A stretch of DNA of 10,484 bases from an uncultured Eubacteriaceae bacterium (GTDB taxonomy: Bacteria > Bacillota > Clostridia > Lachnospirales > CAG-274), in NCBI GenBank assembly GCA_938042265.1, contig CALIRN010000094.1, positions 1-10,484 on the forward strand, in the 5' to 3' direction. The translations under genes and the position numbers were made by a program. Shown in pieces: positions 1 through 5,282 of this stretch. The notes under the pieces are model-generated. The model saw only the letters and a program-made list of their open reading frames with translations. It had not been told where the DNA came from and did not search any database. Position 1 is the stretch's first letter. Each line of letters begins with the position of its first letter.

Positions 1-1
1 T

Positions 2-19
2 TAGCATATTTTAATGCTA
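2..19. repeat. Short AT-rich inverted repeat at window edge
   Basis: TAGCAT (2-7) and ATGCTA (14-19) form a 6-bp stem with a 6-base loop, followed by TTTTCT. It could be the weak terminator of a gene lying left of the window, but the stem is short and AT-rich. From here to base 168 I see no gene and no other convincing signal, only AT-rich DNA. Confidence 0.3.
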
Positions 20-168
20 TTTTCTACAAGATTTCAGTTAAATTTACAATTAATTTACATTAAAAACGGTGTAGGTCTGGCTTTAATTATTATAAATCTG
101 TATAATTTAGCTTTTGGAAACAGAAAAAATTATAAAGCTGTAGAAGCAAATTTTTTGCAAAAAATCCT

Positions 169-197
169 TTGACGGAGTTGTAAAAAACTGATATAAT
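169..197 (+). promoter_or_regulatory. Sigma-A promoter of the cytidylate kinase-like gene
   Basis: The -35 box is TTGACG (169-174) and the -10 box is TATAAT (192-197), separated by exactly 17 bp, which is near consensus for the housekeeping sigma factor. The expected start is around 203-205, the first base of the hairpin that follows. The leader to the gene at 310 would be about 105 nt. Confidence 0.8.
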
Positions 198-202
198 AAT
201 AA

Positions 203-261
203 AAACAGCGTGTGGCGTAACTGCGTAAATCCAGTTGACTGCCACATGCTGTTTATTTTTT
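203..261 (+). terminator. Terminator-like hairpin at the predicted 5' end of the leader (possible attenuator)
   Basis: Bases 203-216 pair with 241-254 over 14 bp with one G-T wobble. Inside, AACTG (219-223) pairs with CAGTT (232-236) around an 8-base loop. The stem is followed by ATTTTTTTG, giving an intrinsic-terminator shape. It begins where the upstream promoter should start transcription and lies 49 bp before the next gene. It could be an attenuator, a source of a short RNA of about 60 nt, or the terminator of an upstream unit placed by chance. I do not recognise a known riboswitch class in it. Confidence 0.65.
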
Positions 262-309
262 TGCCTATAATTAAAAAATACAACTTTGTATATTAAAGGA
301 GGACACAAA

Positions 310-894
310 ATGCGTAACAGAATTATTACTGTCAGCCGTGAGTTTGGCAGCGGCGGAAGAACCATAGGCAGGCTGACTGCACAAAGGCTGGGGATCCCCT
401 GCTATGATCATGAGCTTATTGAAAAAATAGCGGAGGAAAGCGGCTTTGCAAAGGATTATATTGAAGAGAAGGGAGAGTATGCCTCTCATGGTAGCTGGTT
501 TGTGAGAGTCATTTCCGATCGTGATATGAATGGCAATTCAAATCAGGATTATCTGTGGGCGATACAGAGAAAGGTCATTTTGGAGCTGGCTGAAAAGGGA
601 CCATGCGTTATTGTAGGCAGATGTGCGGATTATATACTTAAGGATATGGCTGATTGTCTTACAGTATTTATTCATGCGGATATGGATAAGCGGGCGGAGC
701 GAATTGTGCAGCAGTACGGCGAACGCACGGATTCACCTGAAAAGCGTCTTAAGGACAAGGATGACAGACGTACGGCATATTACCAGTTTTACACCGACAA
801 AAAATGGGGTGCTGTGGAAAACTATCATATTACCATGAACAGCGGAGTTTTGGGTATTGAAAAATGCGTTGAAATTTTAGCAGATTTATTTTAA
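310..894 (+). CDS. Cytidylate kinase-like family protein
   Basis: This 194-aa protein belongs to the cytidylate-kinase-like P-loop family found in many Clostridia. Such proteins resemble CMP kinase, but their true substrate is generally not established. Visible features are the N-terminal core ITVSREFGSGGRTIGRL (about residues 6-22) with the glycine-rich nucleotide loop GSGGRTIG, followed by a YDHELI segment, the VGRCADYIL strand-helix near residue 110, and the C-terminal pattern R..YY.FYTDKKWG....Y.ITMNSG..GIE. All family landmarks are present, so it looks intact. ATG at 310 is chosen because AAAGGAGG (295-302) sits 7 bp upstream; a TTG 24 bp earlier would lie ahead of that site. It has its own strong promoter at 169-197 and is followed by a MATE exporter in the same direction, an arrangement I associate with this family. 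A role as essential Cmk is less likely, because family members of this size are paralogues. Confidence 0.85.
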   Translation: MRNRIITVSREFGSGGRTIGRLTAQRLGIPCYDHELIEKIAEESGFAKDYIEEKGEYASHGSWFVRVISDRDMNGNSNQDYLWAIQRKVILELAEKGPCVIVGRCADYILKDMADCLTVFIHADMDKRAERIVQQYGERTDSPEKRLKDKDDRRTAYYQFYTDKKWGAVENYHITMNSGVLGIEKCVEILADLF

Positions 895-1033
895 CCGACA
901 GAGTAAGTCCCTCGCTTTTAAAGCGGAGTGTACTTACTCATACATTCAGTAGGAGTATAAGCTCTTCCTGAACGTAGATACCGACGGTATTGGTTGGTTA
1001 TAGACTGAGTACGAATATTTTGACAAGGAGTAA
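892..1033 (+). promoter_or_regulatory. Structured leader upstream of the MATE exporter gene (candidate RNA switch)
   Basis: The 145-bp gap between the kinase-like gene and the MATE gene is nearly all paired. Helix 1 is GAGTAAGT (901-908) with ACTTACTC (932-939), capped by CGCTTT/AAAGCG (913-925). Helix 2 spans 941-976, a near-continuous 16-position stem with two mismatches and an ATAA loop. Helix 3 is ATACC (978-982) with GGTAT (986-990). TAACC (892-896) can pair with GGTTA (996-1000) and close all three into a multi-branch junction. TTACTC (934-939) is also complementary to GAGTAA at 1028-1033, which overlaps the ribosome binding site, and TACTCA (935-940) to TGAGTA at 1006-1011. This resembles a cis-regulatory RNA. 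I do not recognise it as a named class; ligand and mechanism are unknown. Confidence 0.5.
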
Positions 1034-1039
1034 ATAAAA

Positions 1040-2425
1040 ATGGAAAAGATTGATAAAATGGATAAAATGGCTTCAATGCCCGTTAAAAAGCTTATGCTTT
1101 CCATGGGTATTCCCATAATACTGTCAATGGTTTTACAGGCAGTATATAATATTGTTGACAGTGCCTTTGTTGCCAATATGAAGGAAAACGGTGAGGCGGC
1201 ATTAAATGCCCTTACCCTTGCTTTTCCTTTTCAGATGCTTATGGTGGCAATAGGTATAGGTACGGGCGTAGGTGTAAATGCCCTGCTGTCAAAATCCCTG
1301 GGACAGGGAGATAAGGAAAGAGCAAGCAGAGCAGCGGGCAATGCTCTTTTTATGGCAGTAATTATTTATATTGTATTTGCGCTGTTTGGTCTGTTTGGTG
1401 TAAAGCCTTATATTTCCACACAGACAGGTAACGCTCTTATTTCAGATATGGCAGTGGATTACCTGCGTATATGCTGTGTGGTATCCTTTGGTATTGTGTT
1501 TTTTTCGATTTATGAAAAGCTTTTACAGGCAACGGGACACTCTCTGTATTCCACTATAGCACAGATTTCGGGTGCTGTGGTAAATATTATACTTGACCCT
1601 GTTATGATTTACGGTCTTGCAGGCTGTCCTGAATTTGGCGTCAGAGGTGCAGCCTATGCTACGGTTATAGGTCAGGTTGTTTCCTTTGCTGTTGCGCTTG
1701 CATTTCATCTTAGGGTTAACAGAGCTATTTCAAATGAGCTGCGTTATATGAAGCCGTCTGCCTCCGTAATTAAGGCAATATATGCAATAGGTTTGCCTGC
1801 AATTATCGCACAGGCGCTTATGTCGCTTATGACCTATGGTCTTAACATTATCCTTGGCGGAGTAAGCGAGGCAATGGTAACGGCATATGGTCTTTACTAC
1901 AAAATTCAGCAATTTATTCTGTTTGCGGCATTTGGTCTGCGTGATGCCATTACGCCTATTGTATCCTACAGCCATGGTATGGGCAGTAAGGAGCGCATCA
2001 GGGACGGTATCAAATACGGTATGATTTTTACACTGATTATTATGTTAATTGGGCTTGCGGCAATTGAAATTTTTGCTTTGCCTTTTTCAGGTGTTTTTGG
2101 TTTGTCAGGAGAAACACGGAGGCTTTGCATATCAGCGATGAGAATTGTATCAATAAGCTTTATTTTTGCGGGCGCCAATATTGCCTTTCAGGGTGTATTT
2201 CAGGCACTTGACGGTGGTTTGGAGTCACTTATTGTTTCCCTTTGCAGACAGCTTATATTCATATTCCCTCTTGCGTGGCTGTTTGCGTCAATGGCAAAGG
2301 CAAACCCTGCCTTCACATGGACAGTGTGGACTACCTTCCCTATAGCGGAGCTTATTTCTGCTGTTATAGCCCTGCTGCTGTTTAACAGAATTTATAAGAG
2401 AGTTAATAAGGGAAATACTGATTAA
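1040..2425 (+). CDS. MATE family multidrug exporter, MepA-like
   Basis: This 461-aa integral membrane protein is of the multidrug and toxin extrusion family, which exports cationic compounds in exchange for Na+ or H+ across the cytoplasmic membrane. The length is normal and about 12 hydrophobic segments can be followed. The N-terminal signature PVKKLMLSMGIPIILSMVLQ (from about residue 14) then AVYNIVDSAFV is typical of MepA-like members. The GTGVGVNALLSKSLGQGD segment (about residues 75-92) and its second-half counterpart (FGLRDAITPIVSYSHGMG) reflect the internal duplication of the family. ATG at 1040 follows AAGGAG (1025-1030) by 9 bp. No clear separate promoter is seen, so it is probably read from the kinase-like gene's promoter or a weak one near that gene's end, through the structured leader at 892-1033. 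It ends in a good terminator. The drug or metabolite exported cannot be told from sequence. Confidence 0.93.
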   Translation: MEKIDKMDKMASMPVKKLMLSMGIPIILSMVLQAVYNIVDSAFVANMKENGEAALNALTLAFPFQMLMVAIGIGTGVGVNALLSKSLGQGDKERASRAAGNALFMAVIIYIVFALFGLFGVKPYISTQTGNALISDMAVDYLRICCVVSFGIVFFSIYEKLLQATGHSLYSTIAQISGAVVNIILDPVMIYGLAGCPEFGVRGAAYATVIGQVVSFAVALAFHLRVNRAISNELRYMKPSASVIKAIYAIGLPAIIAQALMSLMTYGLNIILGGVSEAMVTAYGLYYKIQQFILFAAFGLRDAITPIVSYSHGMGSKERIRDGIKYGMIFTLIIMLIGLAAIEIFALPFSGVFGLSGETRRLCISAMRIVSISFIFAGANIAFQGVFQALDGGLESLIVSLCRQLIFIFPLAWLFASMAKANPAFTWTVWTTFPIAELISAVIALLLFNRIYKRVNKGNTD

Positions 2426-2431
2426 TAACAC

Positions 2432-2467
2432 AAAAGAGATTACCACGATTAATGGCAATCTCTTTTT
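2432..2467 (+). terminator. Rho-independent terminator after the MATE gene
   Basis: AAAAGAGATT (2432-2441) pairs with AATCTCTTTT (2457-2466), and CC (2443-2444) extends it with GG (2454-2455). The descending arm runs into the T-tract. It begins 7 bp after the MATE stop codon. Confidence 0.85.
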
Positions 2468-2503
2468 ATGTTGTCAAAAAATTAAATCTACAGCGGGCTT
2501 ATA

Positions 2504-2523
2504 ATGTGAAATACATTTCACAT
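2504..2523. repeat. Perfect inverted repeat downstream of the XRE repressor gene
   Basis: ATGTGAAA (2504-2511) and TTTCACAT (2516-2523) form a perfect 8-bp stem with a TACA loop. It lies 4 bp beyond the stop codon of the minus-strand repressor gene and may act as its 3' end. It has no U-tract on either strand, so terminator activity is uncertain. It could also be a protein-binding site. Confidence 0.5.
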
Positions 2524-2527
2524 ATAA

Positions 2528-2740
2528 TTATTTATTAATTTCGGGGTTGTCTGTTCTGCACACAAGATAATCTATTGATACATTTAACTCATTAGCTATT
2601 TTTATCAGTACCTCTCCGCTTGGTATTTTATTTCTTTTCCAATACCCTGTTAAGCCTGTGTTAAGCCCCAATTTTTTTAATAATCCGGTTATTGTTGTAT
2701 TTCTGCTCTTACATAAGCTGTTTAATCTCTCGTAAAACAT
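2528..2740 (-). CDS. XRE-family (Cro/CI-type) transcriptional repressor
   Basis: This 70-aa DNA-binding protein is a single helix-turn-helix domain of the Cro/CI (XRE) type. MFYERLNSLCKSRNTTITGLLKKLGLNTGL is followed by the recognition-helix region TGYWKRNKIPSGEVLIKIANELNVSIDYLV, which has the family's usual W...N.IPS...L.KIA..L..S.DYL pattern. It has no dimerisation or protease domain beyond a short tail. The start at 2740 is chosen because AAAAAGGAGA lies 6 bp upstream in the minus-strand reading. An in-frame ATG at 2770 would lie ahead of that site. The gene faces a small unknown gene across a 236-bp control region with four matching palindromes, so it probably binds them, repressing the divergent gene and possibly itself. 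Repressors of this size are common in prophages and integrative elements. The cognate ligand or inducer is unknown. Confidence 0.88.
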   Translation of the reverse strand: MFYERLNSLCKSRNTTITGLLKKLGLNTGLTGYWKRNKIPSGEVLIKIANELNVSIDYLVCRTDNPEINK

Positions 2741-2772
2741 ATGTATCTCCTTTTTGTTAAAATTTAACATAT

Positions 2773-2788
2773 ACTTAAAAGTTTAAGT
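2773..2788. promoter_or_regulatory. Operator-like palindrome 1 (ACTTAAnnnnTTAAGT)
   Basis: The sequence is ACTTAA-AAGT-TTAAGT. It has the same half-sites and 4-bp spacing as three further copies to the right. It lies 33 bp upstream of the XRE start codon, where it could control the repressor's own transcription. I could not define a convincing leftward -35/-10 pair here. Confidence 0.7.
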
Positions 2789-2814
2789 TGATTGTTTTTG
2801 TTTGTTTGCGACAA

Positions 2815-2830
2815 ACTTAAAAAATTAAGT
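2815..2830. promoter_or_regulatory. Operator-like palindrome 2 (ACTTAAnnnnTTAAGT)
   Basis: The sequence is ACTTAA-AAAA-TTAAGT with perfect half-sites. It starts 42 bp after copy 1 (about four helical turns). It sits just upstream of the rightward promoter's -35 box (2840-2845). Confidence 0.72.
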
Positions 2831-2839
2831 GAATTTATC

Positions 2840-2868
2840 TTTACAAACTTTAAAATTTAAGTTATTAT
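2840..2868 (+). promoter_or_regulatory. Rightward promoter of the small unknown gene
   Basis: The -35 box is TTTACA (2840-2845) and the -10 box is TATTAT (2863-2868), with a 17-bp spacer. Palindrome 3 occupies the spacer exactly, and the predicted start (about 2875) meets palindrome 4. Repressor binding at either site would block RNA polymerase. This promoter would give a leader of about 100 nt before the gene at 2977. Confidence 0.68.
2847..2862. promoter_or_regulatory. Operator-like palindrome 3 inside the promoter spacer
   Basis: The sequence is ACTTTA-AAAT-TTAAGT. It has one departure from the shared half-site (T for A at position 5) and identical 16-bp geometry. It fills the 17-bp spacer between the -35 and -10 boxes of the rightward promoter. 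Confidence 0.68.
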
Positions 2869-2875
2869 ATGGGTA

Positions 2876-2891
2876 ACTTAATTATTTAAGT
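2876..2891. promoter_or_regulatory. Operator-like palindrome 4 at the predicted transcription start
   Basis: The sequence is ACTTAA-TTAT-TTAAGT with perfect half-sites. It begins 7 bp after the -10 box, so it overlaps the expected start of rightward transcription. Confidence 0.7.
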
Positions 2892-2976
2892 GATGATTGG
2901 CGTTCTATCAATAATTAATAATTATAACAAAATATTGGTTGTGTGTCAAAAATCATAGCATAATGGAGGAATACAC

Positions 2977-3183
2977 ATGGATAAATCTCAATTAATGGAT
3001 CTAATAGACCAAATAAATCTTACAACACGTACGGTTAAAACCCTATTGAACACTGCCGACGATATAATAGCAACAGGGGGGTATATTGAGGCACAGGATT
3101 TAATAGAACTGTCCCTAAGGGTAATTGAGGAATTCTCAAAAACAATATCTGCAGAATATGAAGTTAAATTTTTAAATATGTAA
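2977..3183 (+). CDS. Small protein of unknown function controlled by the divergent repressor
   Basis: This 68-aa protein is not recognised. It is predicted to be soluble and mostly helical: an amphipathic N-terminal stretch (MDKSQLMDLIDQINLTTRTVKTLLN), a short GGY turn near residue 34, and a second acidic helix rich in E, L and I (AQDLIELSLRVIEEFSKTI). It has no signal peptide, membrane segment, cysteine motif or evident DNA-binding motif, and its net charge is negative. GGAGGA (2965-2970) lies 6 bp before ATG 2977, which supports real translation. It is the only gene facing the XRE repressor across the four-operator region, so it is probably the repressor's target. Possible roles are an anti-repressor, an excision or accessory factor of a small mobile element, or one half of a toxin-antitoxin-like pair. 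The sequence does not decide between them. Confidence 0.7.
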   Translation: MDKSQLMDLIDQINLTTRTVKTLLNTADDIIATGGYIEAQDLIELSLRVIEEFSKTISAEYEVKFLNM

Positions 3184-3223
3184 AACATACACGTAAATTA
3201 CAATAAAAAATGGTTGATGTAAG

Positions 3224-3236
3224 CCTATAGTATAGG
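3224..3236. repeat. 13-bp perfect palindrome
   Basis: CCTATA (3224-3229), a central G, and TATAGG (3231-3236). It lies 41 bp beyond the small unknown gene, in AT-rich non-coding DNA. It may be a protein-binding site or chance; there is no U-tract. Confidence 0.4.
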
Positions 3237-3283
3237 ATATGCTGTGCCCAATCTGCAATAAATATGAGTATTTACTGAAAAAG

Positions 3284-3299
3284 TGTCTATTTTTAGACA
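3284..3299. repeat. Perfect inverted repeat TGTCTA/TAGACA
   Basis: TGTCTA (3284-3289) and TAGACA (3294-3299) are separated by TTTT. It is followed within 6 bases by AAAGGAG (3305-3311), a good ribosome binding site with no convincing gene after it. It could be an operator, an RNA hairpin or the end of a vanished element. The 3184-3343 stretch otherwise shows nothing I can name. Confidence 0.45.
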
Positions 3300-3343
3300 T
3301 GATGAAAGGAGACTGCCGTTAATTGTATAACTTTCTTTTTTTG

Positions 3344-3372
3344 TTGATTATTGTTTTTGTGTAGCTTATAAT
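3344..3372 (+). promoter_or_regulatory. Sigma-A promoter of the TPR-oxidoreductase unit
   Basis: The -35 box is TTGATT (3344-3349) and the -10 box is TATAAT (3367-3372), with a 17-bp spacer. The expected start is near 3379, giving a leader of about 56 nt to the ATG at 3435. Confidence 0.75.
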
Positions 3373-3434
3373 TAAATCATAAATTCGGAATATACAAACA
3401 CTGATTATTTTTTGGAAAGCTGGGGGCTTATTAT

Positions 3435-4079
3435 ATGGAGGACAATTCGGAAAAACTGAAAAAAGCAGTAGGCCTTGCAAATAAATGCAATGCATACTTA
3501 AGAGAGGCAAAATTTGATAAGGCATCGGAATATGCTGCGGAGGCTTTACGGATTAAAGAGGAGATATACGGCGATAAGGCTGAGGAGCTAATGGAGGCAT
3601 ACGGGCTTGCAGGTCTGGCATATTCGTTAAGTGCTTATCAGAGAGCAGGCAGTACACAGCTGGGTGAGGAAAGATATATAACCTCGGATAAGCATTTTGC
3701 TCTGTCTTTGTATTATTACAGTATGGCTCTTGAAATATCCCAAGGCTTTTACGGTGAGGAAAGTACTCAAACGGCACGTATTTACAGTAATATGGGTTCC
3801 GTTTACAGGCTTATGGACGATGACTGGCAGGAGGAGGAATATTATATCCGTGCAATAGGAATTTATTCGGAACTGGCTGAACGGGTAATGCGTGATTGCG
3901 GCGAGTACAGTCCGCAGCTTGCGGATATATATGAAAACCTTTCAATGCTTTATAAAAATATGGATTGTACCAAGGAAATGCTTATGTATATTGAAAAGGC
4001 AGAGAAAATATACAATAAAACCGAAGAATATGAACATAATGAGGGCTGTGACTGCGGCTGTCATCATAAGGAGGCATAG
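3435..4079 (+). CDS. Tetratricopeptide repeat protein with Cys/His-rich tail
   Basis: This 214-aa soluble protein is built of paired helices of the TPR type, which act as protein-binding scaffolds. Repeat-like units run from about residue 10 (LANKCNAYLREAKFDKASEYAAEALRI) through A.L..Y..MALEI near residue 95, IYSNMGSVYRLMDDDWQEEEYY near 113, and IYENLSMLYKNMD..KEMLMYIEKAEKIY near 170. The unit length is nearer 40 residues, as in kinesin-light-chain-like TPRs. The C-terminus ends in GCDCGCHHKEA, a compact CxCxCHH cluster that could bind a metal. There is no signal peptide. The ribosome binding site is weak (GGGGG, 3422-3426, 8 bp before ATG), but a good promoter lies upstream. The next gene, an oxidoreductase, starts 4 bp after the stop, and its ribosome binding site lies within this gene's last codons, so the two are co-transcribed and perhaps translationally coupled. 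The binding partner is unknown. Confidence 0.85.
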   Translation: MEDNSEKLKKAVGLANKCNAYLREAKFDKASEYAAEALRIKEEIYGDKAEELMEAYGLAGLAYSLSAYQRAGSTQLGEERYITSDKHFALSLYYYSMALEISQGFYGEESTQTARIYSNMGSVYRLMDDDWQEEEYYIRAIGIYSELAERVMRDCGEYSPQLADIYENLSMLYKNMDCTKEMLMYIEKAEKIYNKTEEYEHNEGCDCGCHHKEA

Positions 4080-4083
4080 CAAT

Positions 4084-5196
4084 ATGGAAAAGTTACGTGC
4101 AGCCTTAATCGGCGTTGGTGTAATGGGTAAAAAATATGCCCGCATGATATGCGACGGAAAGGTGCCGCACTTAGAGCTTACGGCAGCAGTATGCAGAAGT
4201 GCAGAGGCGAGAGAATGGGCAAAGACTCTTAAGGGCAGTGTGACTGTATACGAAAGCAGTGATGCTTTGTTTGCGGAGCCCGAGGGCTATGATGTGGTAA
4301 TAATTGCTACACCTCATAAAACTCACCCTGAACTTGCCTGCAGTGCCTTTGCCCTTGGCAAGCACGTTATGTGTGATAAGCCTGCAGGCATATCCATAGG
4401 TCAGGCAATGAATATGAGCAGGGCGGCAAAGGAGGCAGACAGGGTTTACGGTGTAATGTTTCATCAGAGGCTTTACCCAAAGTATATTAAGCTTAAGGAG
4501 ATAATTGACAGTGGAGAGCTTGGCAGACTGAGCCGTATTATGCTTATAAATTCAAGATATTTCAGAACGGAGCATTACCATAAATCGGGGAGCTGGCGCA
4601 GCAGCTGGAGCGGCGAGGGCGGCGGAGCGCTGATTAATCAGGGACAGCATATACTGGATATATGGCAATGGCTTTTTGGTATGCCTGAAATGCTGTATGC
4701 TGATATACCCTTTGGAAAGTATAACAGCTTTGCTGTTGATGATGAGGCAACAATACAGATGCGTTACAGCAATAAACTTACAGCAGTGTTTATGCTGACA
4801 ACAGGTGAAGCCGTATGGCAGGAAAGGCTTGAGGTTATCGGAACAAGGGGCAAGGTGCTTCTGGAGGATGATAATCTGCATATCTGGCGCTACGGCGACT
4901 CGGCAGAGTATATGAAAAAGGAACCGGTTAATTCAAGAGAAAACCTGACCGTAACGGAGGAGGAAATAGTTTTTGATAAAACTGACGAGTCGTATATACC
5001 AATGCTTGAAAATTTTGCCCAGTCTGTTATAAGCGGACGCAGCCTTGTTGCAAGGGGAGAAAATGCCGTAAATGCACTTATGCTTACCAATGCAGCTTAC
5101 TATTCCGCATGGAAGGGAGAGGCTGTAAGTCTGCCTATTGATGCAGGTGAATATGACAGACTGCTGAAAGAGCATTGTAATGAGGAAAGCCGTTAA
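4084..5196 (+). CDS. Gfo/Idh/MocA family NAD(P)-dependent oxidoreductase
   Basis: This 370-aa cytoplasmic dehydrogenase is of the glucose-fructose oxidoreductase/inositol dehydrogenase family, which oxidises or reduces sugars, sugar acids or cyclitols using NAD(P). An N-terminal Rossmann fold begins with ALIGVGVMG (GxGxxG at residues 10-15). The family's EKP signature appears as CDKPAG (D98-K99-P100), a conservative Asp-for-Glu change that keeps the catalytic lysine. The second domain carries GGGALINQGQHILDIW (about residues 179-193) with the active-site His189. The start at 4084 follows AAGGAGG (4068-4074) by 9 bp. A longer reading from 3892 runs through the upstream TPR gene and lacks a ribosome binding site. 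It is translated 4 bp after the TPR gene. An AraC-type regulator lies convergently downstream and may sense a related sugar, but that is inference. The substrate is not determinable. Confidence 0.92.
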   Translation: MEKLRAALIGVGVMGKKYARMICDGKVPHLELTAAVCRSAEAREWAKTLKGSVTVYESSDALFAEPEGYDVVIIATPHKTHPELACSAFALGKHVMCDKPAGISIGQAMNMSRAAKEADRVYGVMFHQRLYPKYIKLKEIIDSGELGRLSRIMLINSRYFRTEHYHKSGSWRSSWSGEGGGALINQGQHILDIWQWLFGMPEMLYADIPFGKYNSFAVDDEATIQMRYSNKLTAVFMLTTGEAVWQERLEVIGTRGKVLLEDDNLHIWRYGDSAEYMKKEPVNSRENLTVTEEEIVFDKTDESYIPMLENFAQSVISGRSLVARGENAVNALMLTNAAYYSAWKGEAVSLPIDAGEYDRLLKEHCNEESR

Positions 5197-5207
5197 TGAT
5201 ATATTAA

Positions 5208-5276
5208 GCTCCGGTTGTTTGAGAGTTGCAGGTTTTTATACAAACGGTTAAAAATATACCGTTGTTATAACCGGGC
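5208..5276. repeat. Nested inverted repeats between convergent genes
   Basis: CCGGTT (5211-5216) pairs with AACCGG (5269-5274), extended by GC (5208-5209) with GC (5275-5276) past a one-base bulge. Inside, AACGGT (5243-5248) pairs with ACCGTT (5258-5263). It lies between the stop codons of the oxidoreductase and the AraC-type gene. It may be a bidirectional transcript end, but there is no clean U-tract. Confidence 0.4.
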
Positions 5277-5282
5277 AGTTTG

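Noticed and set aside
892..1000. Four-helix cloverleaf-like layout that might be a tRNA
   Set aside because: The arms are far too long, there is no T-loop GTTCRANYC, no D-loop GG and no acceptor stem of 7 bp, and it overlaps a stop codon.
1050..1067. Tandem repeat GATAAAATG within the start of the MATE gene
   Set aside because: It is only two in-frame copies giving DKMDKM ahead of the first membrane segment. No sign of function beyond a slightly extended N-terminus.
2504..2523. CRP-like site (TGTGA...TCACA)
   Set aside because: The spacing between half-sites is 8 bp, not 6, and it lies downstream of both neighbouring genes. A hairpin is the simpler reading.
3892..4083. N-terminal extension of the Gfo/Idh/MocA oxidoreductase
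   Set aside because: The extension overlaps the TPR gene in another frame, has no ribosome binding site and encodes unlike sequence. The family's N-terminus begins at 4084 with a strong AAGGAGG.
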